Program-made: the position numbers and the translations under genes | NCBI GenBank assembly: GCA_902780385.1 | Contig: CACZFF010000008.1 | Span: forward strand, 1 to 64,000 | DNA: 64,000 bases | Origin: an uncultured Lachnospiraceae bacterium | GTDB lineage: Bacteria; Bacillota; Clostridia; Lachnospirales; Lachnospiraceae | Direction: 5' to 3' | The notes under the pieces: generated by a model | The model's input: the letters and a program-made list of their open reading frames with translations, nothing else | Database searches by the model: none | What the model was told of the DNA's origin: nothing | In this document: piece after piece, positions 8,407-17,263 of the stretch | Position numbering within the stretch: the first letter of the stretch is position 1 | Layout of the letters: every line of letters starts with the position of its first letter

Positions 8407-9438
8407 TCAGAACAGGCACTCTTTGATGAGGATTCTGATATCTGTAAAAATATTATCCTCATTCGGATGTTTCTTCAGGACCAATTCATCCATGATGATC
8501 TGAACAGGAATCTCGCCCTGGCGTTCCAGTTCGCTGTCAATGGTACAGTCGATGATATCCTCCTGCATCAGATCGAGGATTTCCGGATATGTTTCAAAAG
8601 AGAGGACCTTCATATTCTCTCTGCTGCATTCGCGGATGGCTCTTCCCACCTGGCCGACGCCGCCGCAGGTGATATAGAGGCCGTCGAGGTCGGGGTATTT
8701 TTTCAGGAGGCTGTATGTTTCCCGGTAGGTGATCTCGGGGTCCTCAAAGCTTTCTACGGAAGCGACGATCTCAACAGCAGGGAAAGCTTCCCTGAGAAAA
8801 TTACGAAAGCCTTCCTCACGGACTTTGACAAAATAGGAATTATTTTCTGATGCGATGGCACTGGAAATGATCGCGATCCGTCCGCTTCCGCCCAGCAGGT
8901 TTCCCATGGTCCTTCCGGCGACTCTGCTGGCCCGCCTGCCGTCCTGACCTACATAGCACAGGCGCTGCGTTCCATCGATGTCGGAGTTGGTGTTGACCAG
9001 GGGGATTCCGGCAGCTGCAGCGCGGTTGATCGCTTCACGAACGCGATTTGAGTTGATCGGGCTCAGGATGATCCCGTCTGCCTTTTCTTCAACTGCTTTG
9101 TCAATGAACTGTGCCTGCTGTCCGGCGTCACTGTAGGAGGACAGATACCAGTGAACAGTAATATCCAGGCCGGTCTGCTCACGTATTCCTTTTTCAATCC
9201 CTTCTTTGATGTAGGGGAGAGCATCTACTTTAACAAGGATAGCGGCGATCACAAACTCTTTTCCCTGCTTTTGAAGTACACGGCCGGCGGGGTTGGGCTT
9301 GTAGCCGAATTCGTCGATCAGCTTGCGGATCCGTTCCCGCACTTCATCGCTCACACCGGGACGGTTGTGCAGTACCTTATCTACAGTGGCAGGATGAACC
9401 CCTGCAATCTCGGCAATCTTTTTGATGGTAACTTTCAT
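8407..9438 (-). CDS. LacI family transcriptional regulator
   Basis: 343 residues. HTH at the N-terminus (VTIKKIAEIAGVHPATVDKV) with the hinge NPAGRVL, then a type-1 periplasmic-binding fold (VIAAILVKVDALPYIKEGIE, GIILSPINSN, GIPLVNTNSD) as in ribose- or polyol-sensing members. The ATG at 9438 follows AAGGTG by six bases; a GTG three codons earlier overlaps that site and is less likely. It resembles the first LacI protein in the window in layout. It is divergent from the MATE exporter at 9722 and upstream of the AraC gene; the control target is not evident. Confidence 0.9.
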   Translation of the reverse strand: MKVTIKKIAEIAGVHPATVDKVLHNRPGVSDEVRERIRKLIDEFGYKPNPAGRVLQKQGKEFVIAAILVKVDALPYIKEGIEKGIREQTGLDITVHWYLSSYSDAGQQAQFIDKAVEEKADGIILSPINSNRVREAINRAAAAGIPLVNTNSDIDGTQRLCYVGQDGRRASRVAGRTMGNLLGGSGRIAIISSAIASENNSYFVKVREEGFRNFLREAFPAVEIVASVESFEDPEITYRETYSLLKKYPDLDGLYITCGGVGQVGRAIRECSRENMKVLSFETYPEILDLMQEDIIDCTIDSELERQGEIPVQIIMDELVLKKHPNEDNIFTDIRILIKECLF

Positions 9439-9506
9439 GAAAGGCACCTTGCATTTTTAAATCATTTATAGAGATAGATTTAGTATGAATTTGATAAATT
9501 GCTTTA

Positions 9507-9535
9507 AATTTACAATGTTTTTAAATATCTGGCAA
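9507..9535 (-). promoter_or_regulatory. promoter for the lacI-type gene
   Basis: On the minus strand TTGCCA and TAAATT are separated by 17 bases in an A/T-rich divergent region, about 70 bases upstream of the start at 9438. Confidence 0.4.
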
Positions 9536-9721
9536 CAATAGAATTGAATTTTCCGGACCGGAGCGTGATAATACATCCATGCGTTTGGAATGGCCCGGCA
9601 CGTAAGACCTGCAGGCGGGTCTTGAAGACAGACTCTCTGGGACGAACGGTGAAAAACGATCCGCCATGAAAGACAAAACCAACTTGAAGGAAATGGCAGA
9701 AACAGAAAATAATAACTGAGC

Positions 9722-11161
9722 ATGATGACTAATAATACAGACAATAAAGAAGAAAAAATAGATGGGATAGAAGAGTGCGGACAGGAGAAGGATCAGAAAA
9801 AAGACAGGCGGATTTATATCCTAAGTCAGGAGAGACCTGCACTGGCTGTCGTAAAGCTTGGCCTTCCCCTGATCGCGGGCATGTTCATCATGGTGCTATA
9901 TAACCTGGTGGACACCTTTTTTATCGGATTGATGCGTGACGATTATCAGCTGGCTGCGGTCAATCTGGCCTATCCTGTCATGATGATCTCCATTGCGATC
10001 TCCAACATGGTGGGTACGGGGGCATCCTCCCTGATTGCCAGAAGCCTGGGAGCAAAAGATACTGCAAAGGCAAGGCATACGCTTACGGTCGGTTTCGAGC
10101 TCACTGTCTTTAACAGTCTGCTTGTGACAGCTGTCGGCATGGTCTTTCTTACCGCCATCGTGCGGGGGCTGGGAGCCCGGAGCAATACTTTTGAATACAC
10201 GCTGCAGTATGTGCAGGTCATTCTGCTTGGCAGCATCTTTACCATGGGAAACTATACCTTCGGCCAGCTTCTGAGGAGTGAGGGGTCGGTAAAGCATTCT
10301 GTCGCAGGAATGATCGTCGGGACTCTTGTCAACATTGTTCTGGATCCGCTGTTTATCTTTACGCTTGGCATGCAGATCCGGGGCGCCGCGATCGCAACGA
10401 TCCTGGGCAACGCAGCCGGAATGTGCGTCTCTCTGTGGATGTATGGGAAGGGAAAGTCACTGCTGACCCCTTCCCTCCGTTATATAAAGCCGACCGGGGA
10501 AATTCTGCGGGAAATATTCTGGGTCGGAGTGCCGGCAACCCTGGAGACCCTTCTGACTTCGGCAGCTTATATTGTGAATAATAATCTCGCGGTGGCATAT
10601 GGTGAACTGACGGTTGCTGCCATGGGGATCGCCCAGAAGATCCTGTCCCTGGGCAATTATATTTATCAGGGATTTGCTGCGGGAACTCAGCCGATCATGG
10701 GATATAACTACGGTGCAGCCAACTACAGGCGGATGAAAGATGTGCTCCGCGCCGGGCTTTTGGTAGTCAGCGGAACAGAGCTCTGTGTCATGGCGGCCTA
10801 CGGCATTTTTGCCCCGCAGCTGATCGGGATTTTCACCGACTCACCTGAGGTCATCGCCACAGGAAGCCGTGTGCTTAGAACGATCATGTGCATCCTGCCT
10901 TTCGTCGGGGCAGTCTCCATGAGCCGTATGTCCTTTCAGGCCATGGGCAAGCCCCAGTATGCCTTTGCCATCACGCTGGTGCGGCAGTTCTTCCTGTACA
11001 TTCCGCTTCTTCTGCTCCTGAACCGTCTGTTCGGTTTCGGCGGCATGATCTGGGCACAGCCTGTGACGGAGATGATCATGATGGCAGTGTCGGTATCTCT
11101 CCTGCTTGGAGTGATCCGCAGAGAGGATCCTGCCGGGCGCAAAATTCAAAGCCCCTTGTGA
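9722..11161 (+). CDS. MATE family multidrug/sodium antiporter
   Basis: 479 residues, about 12 membrane segments in two MatE halves (LGLPLIAGMFIMVLYNLVDT at residue 45 and VGVPATLETLLTSAAYIVNN near 270, with the QPIMGYNYGA motif). Such proteins export organic cations or drugs using a sodium or proton gradient in the cytoplasmic membrane. The first 35 residues are a charged, lysine- and acid-rich extension. The start is weakly supported: the best ribosome site (AAGGAA at 9688) instead precedes a tiny upstream frame that stops two bases before this ATG, so translation may be coupled. It is divergent from a LacI regulator. Substrate unknown. Confidence 0.88.
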   Translation: MMTNNTDNKEEKIDGIEECGQEKDQKKDRRIYILSQERPALAVVKLGLPLIAGMFIMVLYNLVDTFFIGLMRDDYQLAAVNLAYPVMMISIAISNMVGTGASSLIARSLGAKDTAKARHTLTVGFELTVFNSLLVTAVGMVFLTAIVRGLGARSNTFEYTLQYVQVILLGSIFTMGNYTFGQLLRSEGSVKHSVAGMIVGTLVNIVLDPLFIFTLGMQIRGAAIATILGNAAGMCVSLWMYGKGKSLLTPSLRYIKPTGEILREIFWVGVPATLETLLTSAAYIVNNNLAVAYGELTVAAMGIAQKILSLGNYIYQGFAAGTQPIMGYNYGAANYRRMKDVLRAGLLVVSGTELCVMAAYGIFAPQLIGIFTDSPEVIATGSRVLRTIMCILPFVGAVSMSRMSFQAMGKPQYAFAITLVRQFFLYIPLLLLLNRLFGFGGMIWAQPVTEMIMMAVSVSLLLGVIRREDPAGRKIQSPL

Positions 11162-11230
11162 TAAAAGATAATCTTTTCCGAACATCCCATTGAAAGGGGT
11201 GCATACAATTGACAAAGATCAGGTGCATAA

Positions 11231-11299
11231 AAAAGCAGCCGCTTCCCGGTCTCTCGTGTCTCTGCACGAAATAATCGGAAGCGGCTGCGCCTTGTTTTA
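11231..11299 (+). terminator. terminator after the MATE gene
   Basis: A 12-bp perfect stem GCAGCCGCTTCC / GGAAGCGGCTGC with a 30-base loop, followed by CCTTGTTTT; an A-run on the left makes it potentially bidirectional. Confidence 0.7.
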
Positions 11300-11720
11300 T
11301 TTTGATAAGTCATATTTTTGTTTTGTTTATCTAAAATGACTCGCTGTCTGTCCGGCACTCGGTCCGGAGCGGATGCCATCGGGTGTATTCTATGCTTTGT
11401 ACTCTTTTGTATGCTTTGTACTCTTTTGTATCAGTATATTAATAGTTAATTCCCTGTCCGGTTCTCGGTCCGGCGCGAGGAGTGAATGAGTTTTTTATAA
11501 AATTCTGCGATCAGTCTGCCTCGTCCGGCACTCGGTCCGGCAATAGGGCGGCAGGTCGTAATTCTTATCGGATACCTTTTTGTTAATTGCTCTGTTTTGT
11601 TTTATAAGAACATGATATCATAGAAAAAATAGAATTCTATAGGCTGATATACAAAATATATACGGATATTTTTGTGCTCCGGACACAATTTTTGCCCGGT
11701 AAGATAGGAAAGGTGCTGTC
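11300..11720. repeat. pucR upstream region with three CCGG repeats and a 19-bp duplication
   Basis: Three copies of a 17-mer, TCCGGCACTCGGTCCGG or close to it, at 11351-11367, 11457-11473 and 11524-11540. A perfect 19-bp tandem duplication, TATGCTTTGTACTCTTTTG, lies at 11391-11428. No coding frame stands out. The position immediately upstream of pucR suggests regulator binding sites, but this is inference. Confidence 0.6.
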
Positions 11721-12872
11721 ATGGGATTTACCATAGAGGATATGCTGCTTGTCTCGGCGGATAAATATCAGATGAAGCTGGTGGCGGGTGAGAAAGGCTG
11801 GTCGAATTCCATCAGCTGGCTCCTGATGCTGGAGGATCTGACGATCATACAGAATTTCAGCGGCAAAGAACTGGCGGTGACTACAGGTCTCGGCTTTCTG
11901 ACAGTGGACAAGATGCTGGATCTGGTGAGGGAACTGTCCTGGCACAATGCCGCCGGGCTTGTGATCAATACGGGTTATTACATACGGGAGATCCCGGAGG
12001 GGGTCAGGAAACTGTGCGACCAATATGACCTGCCTCTGCTCACAGTTCCCTGGGAAGTTTACCTGGTGGACATGATCAAGGATATGAGCGTCCGGATCTT
12101 CCTGCAGTCCTCGACAGATGAACAGATTTCCGGTGCCCTGATCCGGGCGATTGAAAGCCCGGGATCCAGGGATTTGTATGAGAAGGATCTGCTTCCCTAC
12201 TTTGATCTGGACGGAAACTTTCAGACAGCGCTGATCACCACAGGAGATCTGGACTCAATGGACACTGTGGAGCGCAAGCGGATTGCCTACAGGATGCAGC
12301 TCTACCTGACAAATCTGACTCACAACGGGCATTTTTTCTATTATGACGGGTATTTTGTGATCGTCATGAACGATATGAAACCGAAGGAATGCGCAGATGT
12401 GATGGAAGCTTTTGCGGAACGGGCAGCCAGAAAGATGCCGGACCGCCGGGTCTGGGTCGGGGTCAGTGATCAGGTGATGGATATTTCCAGCCTGCGTATT
12501 GCTTTCCGGCGTGCCAGGGCGGCAGTAACAATGGCTGTAAATGCCAATGTCGCTGTTCAGTTTTTTGATAAAATGGGTTTATACCGTCTGCTGTATATGG
12601 TGGATGATCCGCAGCTTCTGAAGAGTCTGTCGGATGATCTGCTCATGCCGCTGCTGGAATATGACACCCGGCATGGAGGCGGATACATGGAAACACTGGA
12701 ATCTTATCTGAAAAACAGCGGCAGCATCAAGGCAATGGCAGATGAATTATATATTCACAGAAACACGATCCTCTACCGCATGTCCAACATCAAAAAGCTT
12801 CTCAGTTCCAATCTGGAGGACTCGAGGGAACGCATGATGTTTTCGATCGCATGTATGATCCGGAAAATGTAA
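11721..12872 (+). CDS. PucR/CdaR-type transcriptional regulator
   Basis: 383 residues. The N-terminal 120 residues match the purine catabolism regulator-like domain (FTIEDMLLV, IQNFSGKELAVTTGLGF). A degenerate GGDEF-like middle region follows, and the C-terminal 60 residues carry the PucR helix-turn-helix (LESYLKNSGSIKAMADELYI, then HRNTILYRMSNIKKLL). The start is fixed by AGGAAAGGTG. Family members control purine, sugar-diacid or polyamine catabolism; no such genes adjoin here, so its target may be distant. The repeated CCGG sites upstream are candidate autoregulatory operators. Confidence 0.88.
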   Translation: MGFTIEDMLLVSADKYQMKLVAGEKGWSNSISWLLMLEDLTIIQNFSGKELAVTTGLGFLTVDKMLDLVRELSWHNAAGLVINTGYYIREIPEGVRKLCDQYDLPLLTVPWEVYLVDMIKDMSVRIFLQSSTDEQISGALIRAIESPGSRDLYEKDLLPYFDLDGNFQTALITTGDLDSMDTVERKRIAYRMQLYLTNLTHNGHFFYYDGYFVIVMNDMKPKECADVMEAFAERAARKMPDRRVWVGVSDQVMDISSLRIAFRRARAAVTMAVNANVAVQFFDKMGLYRLLYMVDDPQLLKSLSDDLLMPLLEYDTRHGGGYMETLESYLKNSGSIKAMADELYIHRNTILYRMSNIKKLLSSNLEDSRERMMFSIACMIRKM

Positions 12873-12967
12873 TGGGAAGATCCCGGCAGAATACGGGATG
12901 TGTCCGGTAATCGATGATATCCGGAGATTTTTACACTGTATATATAGACAATAAAAAGGAGTATTAC

Positions 12968-14548
12968 ATGAAAGTATGCTTGTTGAACGATGCCTTCCCG
13001 CCGGTGATCGACGGTGTCGTCAATGTGATGATGAATTATGCAGACTATATGATGCGGGATTATAATGCGGAGATCATGGTCGGAACGCCGGAGTATCCCG
13101 GAACGGACTACAGTTCCTATCCCTATAAGGTCGTGGCATATCCCAGTTTTGACACGACAGCGGTGACAAACGGATATAGGGCGGGGAACCCTCTTGCAGG
13201 GAAAGCAGTGTCGGAGATGGCGGCTTTTATGCCCGACATTATCCATTCACACTGCCCTTCCACGGCCACTGTGATGGCAAGGCTTCTGCGGGAACAGACC
13301 GGTGCACCGATTATTTTTACTTATCACACCAAGTATGATATCGATATCCGCCGGGCAGTAAAGCTGGAATCCATCGCACGTGAAGGGATCAAAGCTATGG
13401 TGGGCAATATCGAGGCCTGTGATGACATCTGGGTGGTCAGCCGCGGCGCGGGAGAGAGTCTGAAAGCACTGGGTTTTCAGGGTCGATATATTGTCATGAA
13501 CAACGGAGTCGATTTTGCCCGGGGACAGGTGGACGAGGAAACTGTCGCAAGGGTGACTGAAGACTATGATCTGCCTGCAGATGTGCCGGTCTTCCTCTTT
13601 GTGGGCAGGATGATGACCTATAAAGGACTGCCGATCATTCTGGATGCCATGAAGATCCTGGCTGACAAAGGGATGGATTTCCGTATGGTCTTCGTGGGGA
13701 AAGGGCCGGACAAAGAGCTGCTGGAAGATCGGGCCAGACAACTGGGCCTGATGGGGGGAAGCTCCCCGGATAAGTGTATTTTCACAGGACCGGTTTATGA
13801 CCGCAATGAGCTGCGCGCATGGAATACGCGGGCTGATCTCTTCCTCTTTCCCTCAACCTTTGACACAAACGGTCTGGTCGTCCGCGAGGCGGCTGCCTGC
13901 GGGCTTGCAAGTGTCCTGATCCGGGATTCCTGTGCCGCAGAGGGCATCACTGACGGGCAGAACGGTTTTTTGATCGATGAGAATGCGGAGTCAATGGCAG
14001 CCCTGCTCCTGCAGGTCAGCAAAGATCTTGACTATCTTCATGAGGCAGGTCAGCACGCCATGGATGAGATCTATCTCTCCTGGCAGGAATGTGTCGCAAA
14101 GGCCTACGAGCGCTATCAGTTCGTGCTCGCCGAAAAGAAGATCGGTATGATGCCGCACCACAGAAAACAGAGGACAGACCACCTGGTCAGCCTGGCAGCC
14201 CGCGGAATGGAAAACCAGGACAGACTCCGCCGGTTCGGGCATGAGCTCATGGGAGACTTCAGGGAATCAGCGGTCGGTATGATGGAGAATTTCCAGGAAA
14301 GTGTGGACAGCTCCGAGCAGTTCTGGAACAGTGTCTGGAGTGAGATGCGCACCGGGATGGAGACCGGTGTACAGAAGATGCGTGAAGGAATGGAGAGCGG
14401 AACACAGAAGGCGCGCACAGGTGTACAGTGGATACGTGAGGATATGCAGACAGCGGCAGAAGAAATGCGTGAAGACGCCAGAGAATTCAGGAGAGACATA
14501 AAGCGCGCCGCAAAAGAACTGACAGGAAAAAACAATAAAGATGTATAG
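12968..14548 (+). CDS. GT4 glycosyltransferase with long amphipathic C-terminal tail
   Basis: 526 residues starting at an ATG seven bases after AAAAAGGAG. Residues 1-390 are a GT-B fold GT4 enzyme: FPPVIDGVVNV at the N-terminus, HSHCPSTA, then FLFVGRMMTYKGL, FPSTFDTNGLVVREAAACGL and the E-x7-E type active site. It resembles diacylglycerol alpha-glucosyltransferases that make membrane glycolipids. Residues about 400-526 form a charged helical tail with repeated MREGMESG/MRTGMETG-like units, suited to lie on a membrane surface. The next gene, an alpha-glucosidase, starts 35 bases on, so they may be cotranscribed. Lipid acceptor is inference. Confidence 0.82.
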   Translation: MKVCLLNDAFPPVIDGVVNVMMNYADYMMRDYNAEIMVGTPEYPGTDYSSYPYKVVAYPSFDTTAVTNGYRAGNPLAGKAVSEMAAFMPDIIHSHCPSTATVMARLLREQTGAPIIFTYHTKYDIDIRRAVKLESIAREGIKAMVGNIEACDDIWVVSRGAGESLKALGFQGRYIVMNNGVDFARGQVDEETVARVTEDYDLPADVPVFLFVGRMMTYKGLPIILDAMKILADKGMDFRMVFVGKGPDKELLEDRARQLGLMGGSSPDKCIFTGPVYDRNELRAWNTRADLFLFPSTFDTNGLVVREAAACGLASVLIRDSCAAEGITDGQNGFLIDENAESMAALLLQVSKDLDYLHEAGQHAMDEIYLSWQECVAKAYERYQFVLAEKKIGMMPHHRKQRTDHLVSLAARGMENQDRLRRFGHELMGDFRESAVGMMENFQESVDSSEQFWNSVWSEMRTGMETGVQKMREGMESGTQKARTGVQWIREDMQTAAEEMREDAREFRRDIKRAAKELTGKNNKDV

Positions 14549-14583
14549 CAGGCTGACAGCCGGGTGAAAAAACGGACAAGGTG

Positions 14584-16368
14584 ATGAAGAAAAAGCAGTT
14601 CGATTTCAGAAAAATGTCTTTTTACCAGATCTGGATCCGGAGCTTCTGCGACGGGAACGGAGACGGGATCGGAGATCTGTACGGAGTCTATGAAAAACTT
14701 GACTATATCAAATCCCTGGGGGTGGACGGGATCTGGTTCAGCCCCATCTTTCCGTCGCCCAATGCGGATTACGGCTATGACATTTCCGATTACAAAAATA
14801 TCCATCCGGACTATGGGACGCTGGAGCAGTTCCGGAAGGTGTTGGACCGGGCTCATGGATTAGGTCTTAAAGTGCTGTTGGACCTGGTCATCAATCATAC
14901 TTCCGACGAACACCCCTGGTTTATTGAGAGCTGCAAAGGGAAGGACAATCCTTACAGCGACTATTACATCTGGCGTGACCCCCTGGGTGCGGAAAAGAAA
15001 AGGACACCCCCCAACAACTGGTTCAGCCAGTTTGAGGGTCTGGCCTGGGAGTACAACGAGCAGCGGGGACAGTATTACCTGCATATTTTCGCGCGCAAGC
15101 AGCCGGATCTGAACATGGATAATCCGAAAGTGCGCGAGGAAGTAAAAAGTATCATGCGCTTCTGGCTGGATCTGGGCGTTGACGGATTCCGGGAGGATGT
15201 CATCAATTTTATTTCCAAGGATCCCCGGCTGCCGGACGGTCTGCCTTTTCTGCCGGCCATCAACGGTCTCCCCTTCTATAAGGACGGTCCCAACCTGCAC
15301 AGGTATCTGCAGGAATTCCGGGAGGTCGCCCTGGAATACGGCGCAGTCCAGATCGGCGAGGCTCCTTTTACCGGGGTGAAAAAAGCCCTTTCCTATATTG
15401 CGGGAAAGGATCGCGTGCTGGACATGCTGATCCAGTTTGATACCATGATGGCGGACTGCTTCATGACAGAGTATGTCTATCACGGATTCCGCCTCGGCAA
15501 GCTCAAGCGCGCATTCTCCAGATGGGAATACGGCCTGCAGGGAAAGAGGGACGGCCAAAAGGGCACTGCCTGCATGGCCTGGAATGCACTGTATCTGGAG
15601 AACCACGATCATCCGCGGGTGGTCAGCCGCTACGGAAATCTTCGTTTCTGGAGGGCTTCCGCGACCATGCTTGCAGCCTCCTATATTTTCCAGAGGGGAA
15701 CTCCTTTTCTCTATCAGGGCCAGGAGCTGGGTATGACCAATATTGCCCTGGATTCCATCGACCAGTATCTGGATGTGGCCTCAAAAAACGCCTACAACAC
15801 GTTTCATCTCAGGGAACCGATCGAGAAAAGGCTGCGCCGGATACAGATCTCCACCCGGGATTCCGCCCGCACGCCGGTCCAGTGGAACGGCGGCCCCGGA
15901 GCCGGTTTTACAAGCGGGACACCCTGGTTTACGATCAATCCGAATTATGTGAAGATCAATGCACAGGACCAGGAAAAAAAGCCCTGCAGTGTCCTGAACT
16001 TCTACCGCAGCTGTCTTGCGCTTCGAAAGTCGGAAGAGACGCTGCTTTGGGGCACCTATCGCGAATACTGCCGCAGGCATCCCAAACTTTTTATGTATGA
16101 GCGCCGGTATAAGGGGGAGATCATTCTTGTGGTCTGTTCCTTCTCGGACAAGTCCCTTTCCTGGAAGCTTCCCCGCAGTCTTTCCCGTAAAGCTGCAGCG
16201 GGGAAAAATGCGGAGCTTCTGCTGGCCAATTATCCCCGGGCAGGCTGCAAGGGCGGGCAGAGGGACTCCTGTGCGAATGAAAAGGGGAAAAAACATCTGT
16301 CGAAGACGGCGGAGATCTGTGCTCCGCTCCGTCCTTATGAGGCGCAGGTCTGGAAAATTACCCAGTAA
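14584..16368 (+). CDS. GH13 alpha-glucosidase (oligo-1,6-glucosidase type)
   Basis: About 594 residues of a cytoplasmic GH13 (subfamily 31-like) enzyme cleaving alpha-glucosidic bonds in isomaltose-type oligosaccharides or related disaccharides. Seen: YQIWIRSFCDGNGDGIGD (calcium loop), DLVINHTSDEH, catalytic Asp205 in DGFREDVINF, acid/base Glu259 in VQIGEAPF and Asp342 in ENHDHPRVVSRYG. The nucleophile loop reads FRED where many relatives read FRMD. ATG at 14584 or GTG at 14581 could start it; the Shine-Dalgarno is poor. The C-terminal beta domain carries a low-complexity basic insert near residues 540-575. Confidence 0.9.
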   Translation: MKKKQFDFRKMSFYQIWIRSFCDGNGDGIGDLYGVYEKLDYIKSLGVDGIWFSPIFPSPNADYGYDISDYKNIHPDYGTLEQFRKVLDRAHGLGLKVLLDLVINHTSDEHPWFIESCKGKDNPYSDYYIWRDPLGAEKKRTPPNNWFSQFEGLAWEYNEQRGQYYLHIFARKQPDLNMDNPKVREEVKSIMRFWLDLGVDGFREDVINFISKDPRLPDGLPFLPAINGLPFYKDGPNLHRYLQEFREVALEYGAVQIGEAPFTGVKKALSYIAGKDRVLDMLIQFDTMMADCFMTEYVYHGFRLGKLKRAFSRWEYGLQGKRDGQKGTACMAWNALYLENHDHPRVVSRYGNLRFWRASATMLAASYIFQRGTPFLYQGQELGMTNIALDSIDQYLDVASKNAYNTFHLREPIEKRLRRIQISTRDSARTPVQWNGGPGAGFTSGTPWFTINPNYVKINAQDQEKKPCSVLNFYRSCLALRKSEETLLWGTYREYCRRHPKLFMYERRYKGEIILVVCSFSDKSLSWKLPRSLSRKAAAGKNAELLLANYPRAGCKGGQRDSCANEKGKKHLSKTAEICAPLRPYEAQVWKITQ

Positions 16369-16371
16369 TAC

Positions 16372-16423
16372 AAAAACAGTGAAAAGAACCGCTGCTGTGC
16401 GGAGATCTTTTCACTGTTTTTTT
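16372..16423. terminator. bidirectional terminator between the glucosidase and niaR
   Basis: AAAACAGTGAAAAGA pairs with TCTTTTCACTGTTTT; A's precede and T's follow, so it can serve both convergent genes. Confidence 0.8.
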
Positions 16424-16445
16424 CAGGAAGTTTTTGTCACGCCCC

Positions 16446-17045
16446 CTATTCGGGCTGCTCAGCCCCGGGGCTGTCATTCTCAGAGGGAGTCCGGCGTTCC
16501 TGGATGTTTTCTTTCAGTTCCTCAGGCTCGTAGTCCAGGGTCTTTGCCAGAAAACCCATTTCCCAGAGGCGGTTTTCTATCATATCCAGGACTTTTTCAG
16601 ACGGAGCGAGCAGGGTGTGGTAGTGATAGCCTTCCGTGGTGGAGGAGAGCAGTGTGGATTTTCCGCTGCGGATGGATTCCAGAAATTCCTGAACATCCAG
16701 CCTGGAGCGGATGTCCAGTTCCCCGCGGAGAAGGCCGTAGGCCCTGTGGCTCACAAAGACATCTTTGACAACTGCACCGCAGTCCACAAACAGATTCAGC
16801 TCGGTCTCGCACTCCTCGCGGGTGTGATGGACCTTAAAAATGCGTTTGCACTGCTTTATCTCAGGAGTCATGTAACCCTGGCTGGTAGAAATGATTTCAA
16901 AGCCCTCTGCACGCAGGATGGCAATATCTGTGACAATGATCTGCCTGCTCACGGACAGCATTTTTGCAAGCGCTGACCCCGAGACCGGGACAGCGGACTG
17001 TGTGAGAATTTTCTTGAGTTTTTCTCTTCTTTCCCCTGCCTTCAT
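16446..17045 (-). CDS. niaR: NiaR-type niacin-responsive repressor (HTH_11 plus 3H domain)
   Basis: 199 residues. Residues 1-60 are a winged HTH of the HTH_11 type (VSGSALAKMLSVSRQIIVTD). The remainder is the 3H domain, whose three conserved histidines appear in FKVHHTREECETELN, FVSHRAYG and TEGYHYHTLLAP; these bind a metal and nicotinic acid in characterised NiaR/YrxA proteins. It would repress NAD synthesis or niacin uptake genes when niacin is plentiful. No nad or nia gene lies in the window, so it acts elsewhere. The start has AAAGGG upstream. The C-terminal 25 residues are acidic and Pro/Ser-rich, beyond the usual family end. Confidence 0.88.
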   Translation of the reverse strand: MKAGERREKLKKILTQSAVPVSGSALAKMLSVSRQIIVTDIAILRAEGFEIISTSQGYMTPEIKQCKRIFKVHHTREECETELNLFVDCGAVVKDVFVSHRAYGLLRGELDIRSRLDVQEFLESIRSGKSTLLSSTTEGYHYHTLLAPSEKVLDMIENRLWEMGFLAKTLDYEPEELKENIQERRTPSENDSPGAEQPE

Positions 17046-17263
17046 GCACTTGCCCTTTCTGTTGGCTGAGTTTCATTTCTGAATAATACTGATCTTTGTC
17101 ATGATCCGAATGACCGGTATTAAAGAACCGGGATCAGGATCCATGGAACACATCAAAAGTAAGCAAAACCCTTCAATCTGTCATAAGTTTAACGAAACTC
17201 AAAAGAAATGAAAAGAGGTTTTTTTACTTCTTTTAAGGTAAAAACAAAATGCCTGTGCGTATT

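Noticed and set aside
17046..17263. NiaR operator upstream of niaR
   Set aside because: I saw weak inverted repeats, but none I could match with confidence to a niacin-regulon site.
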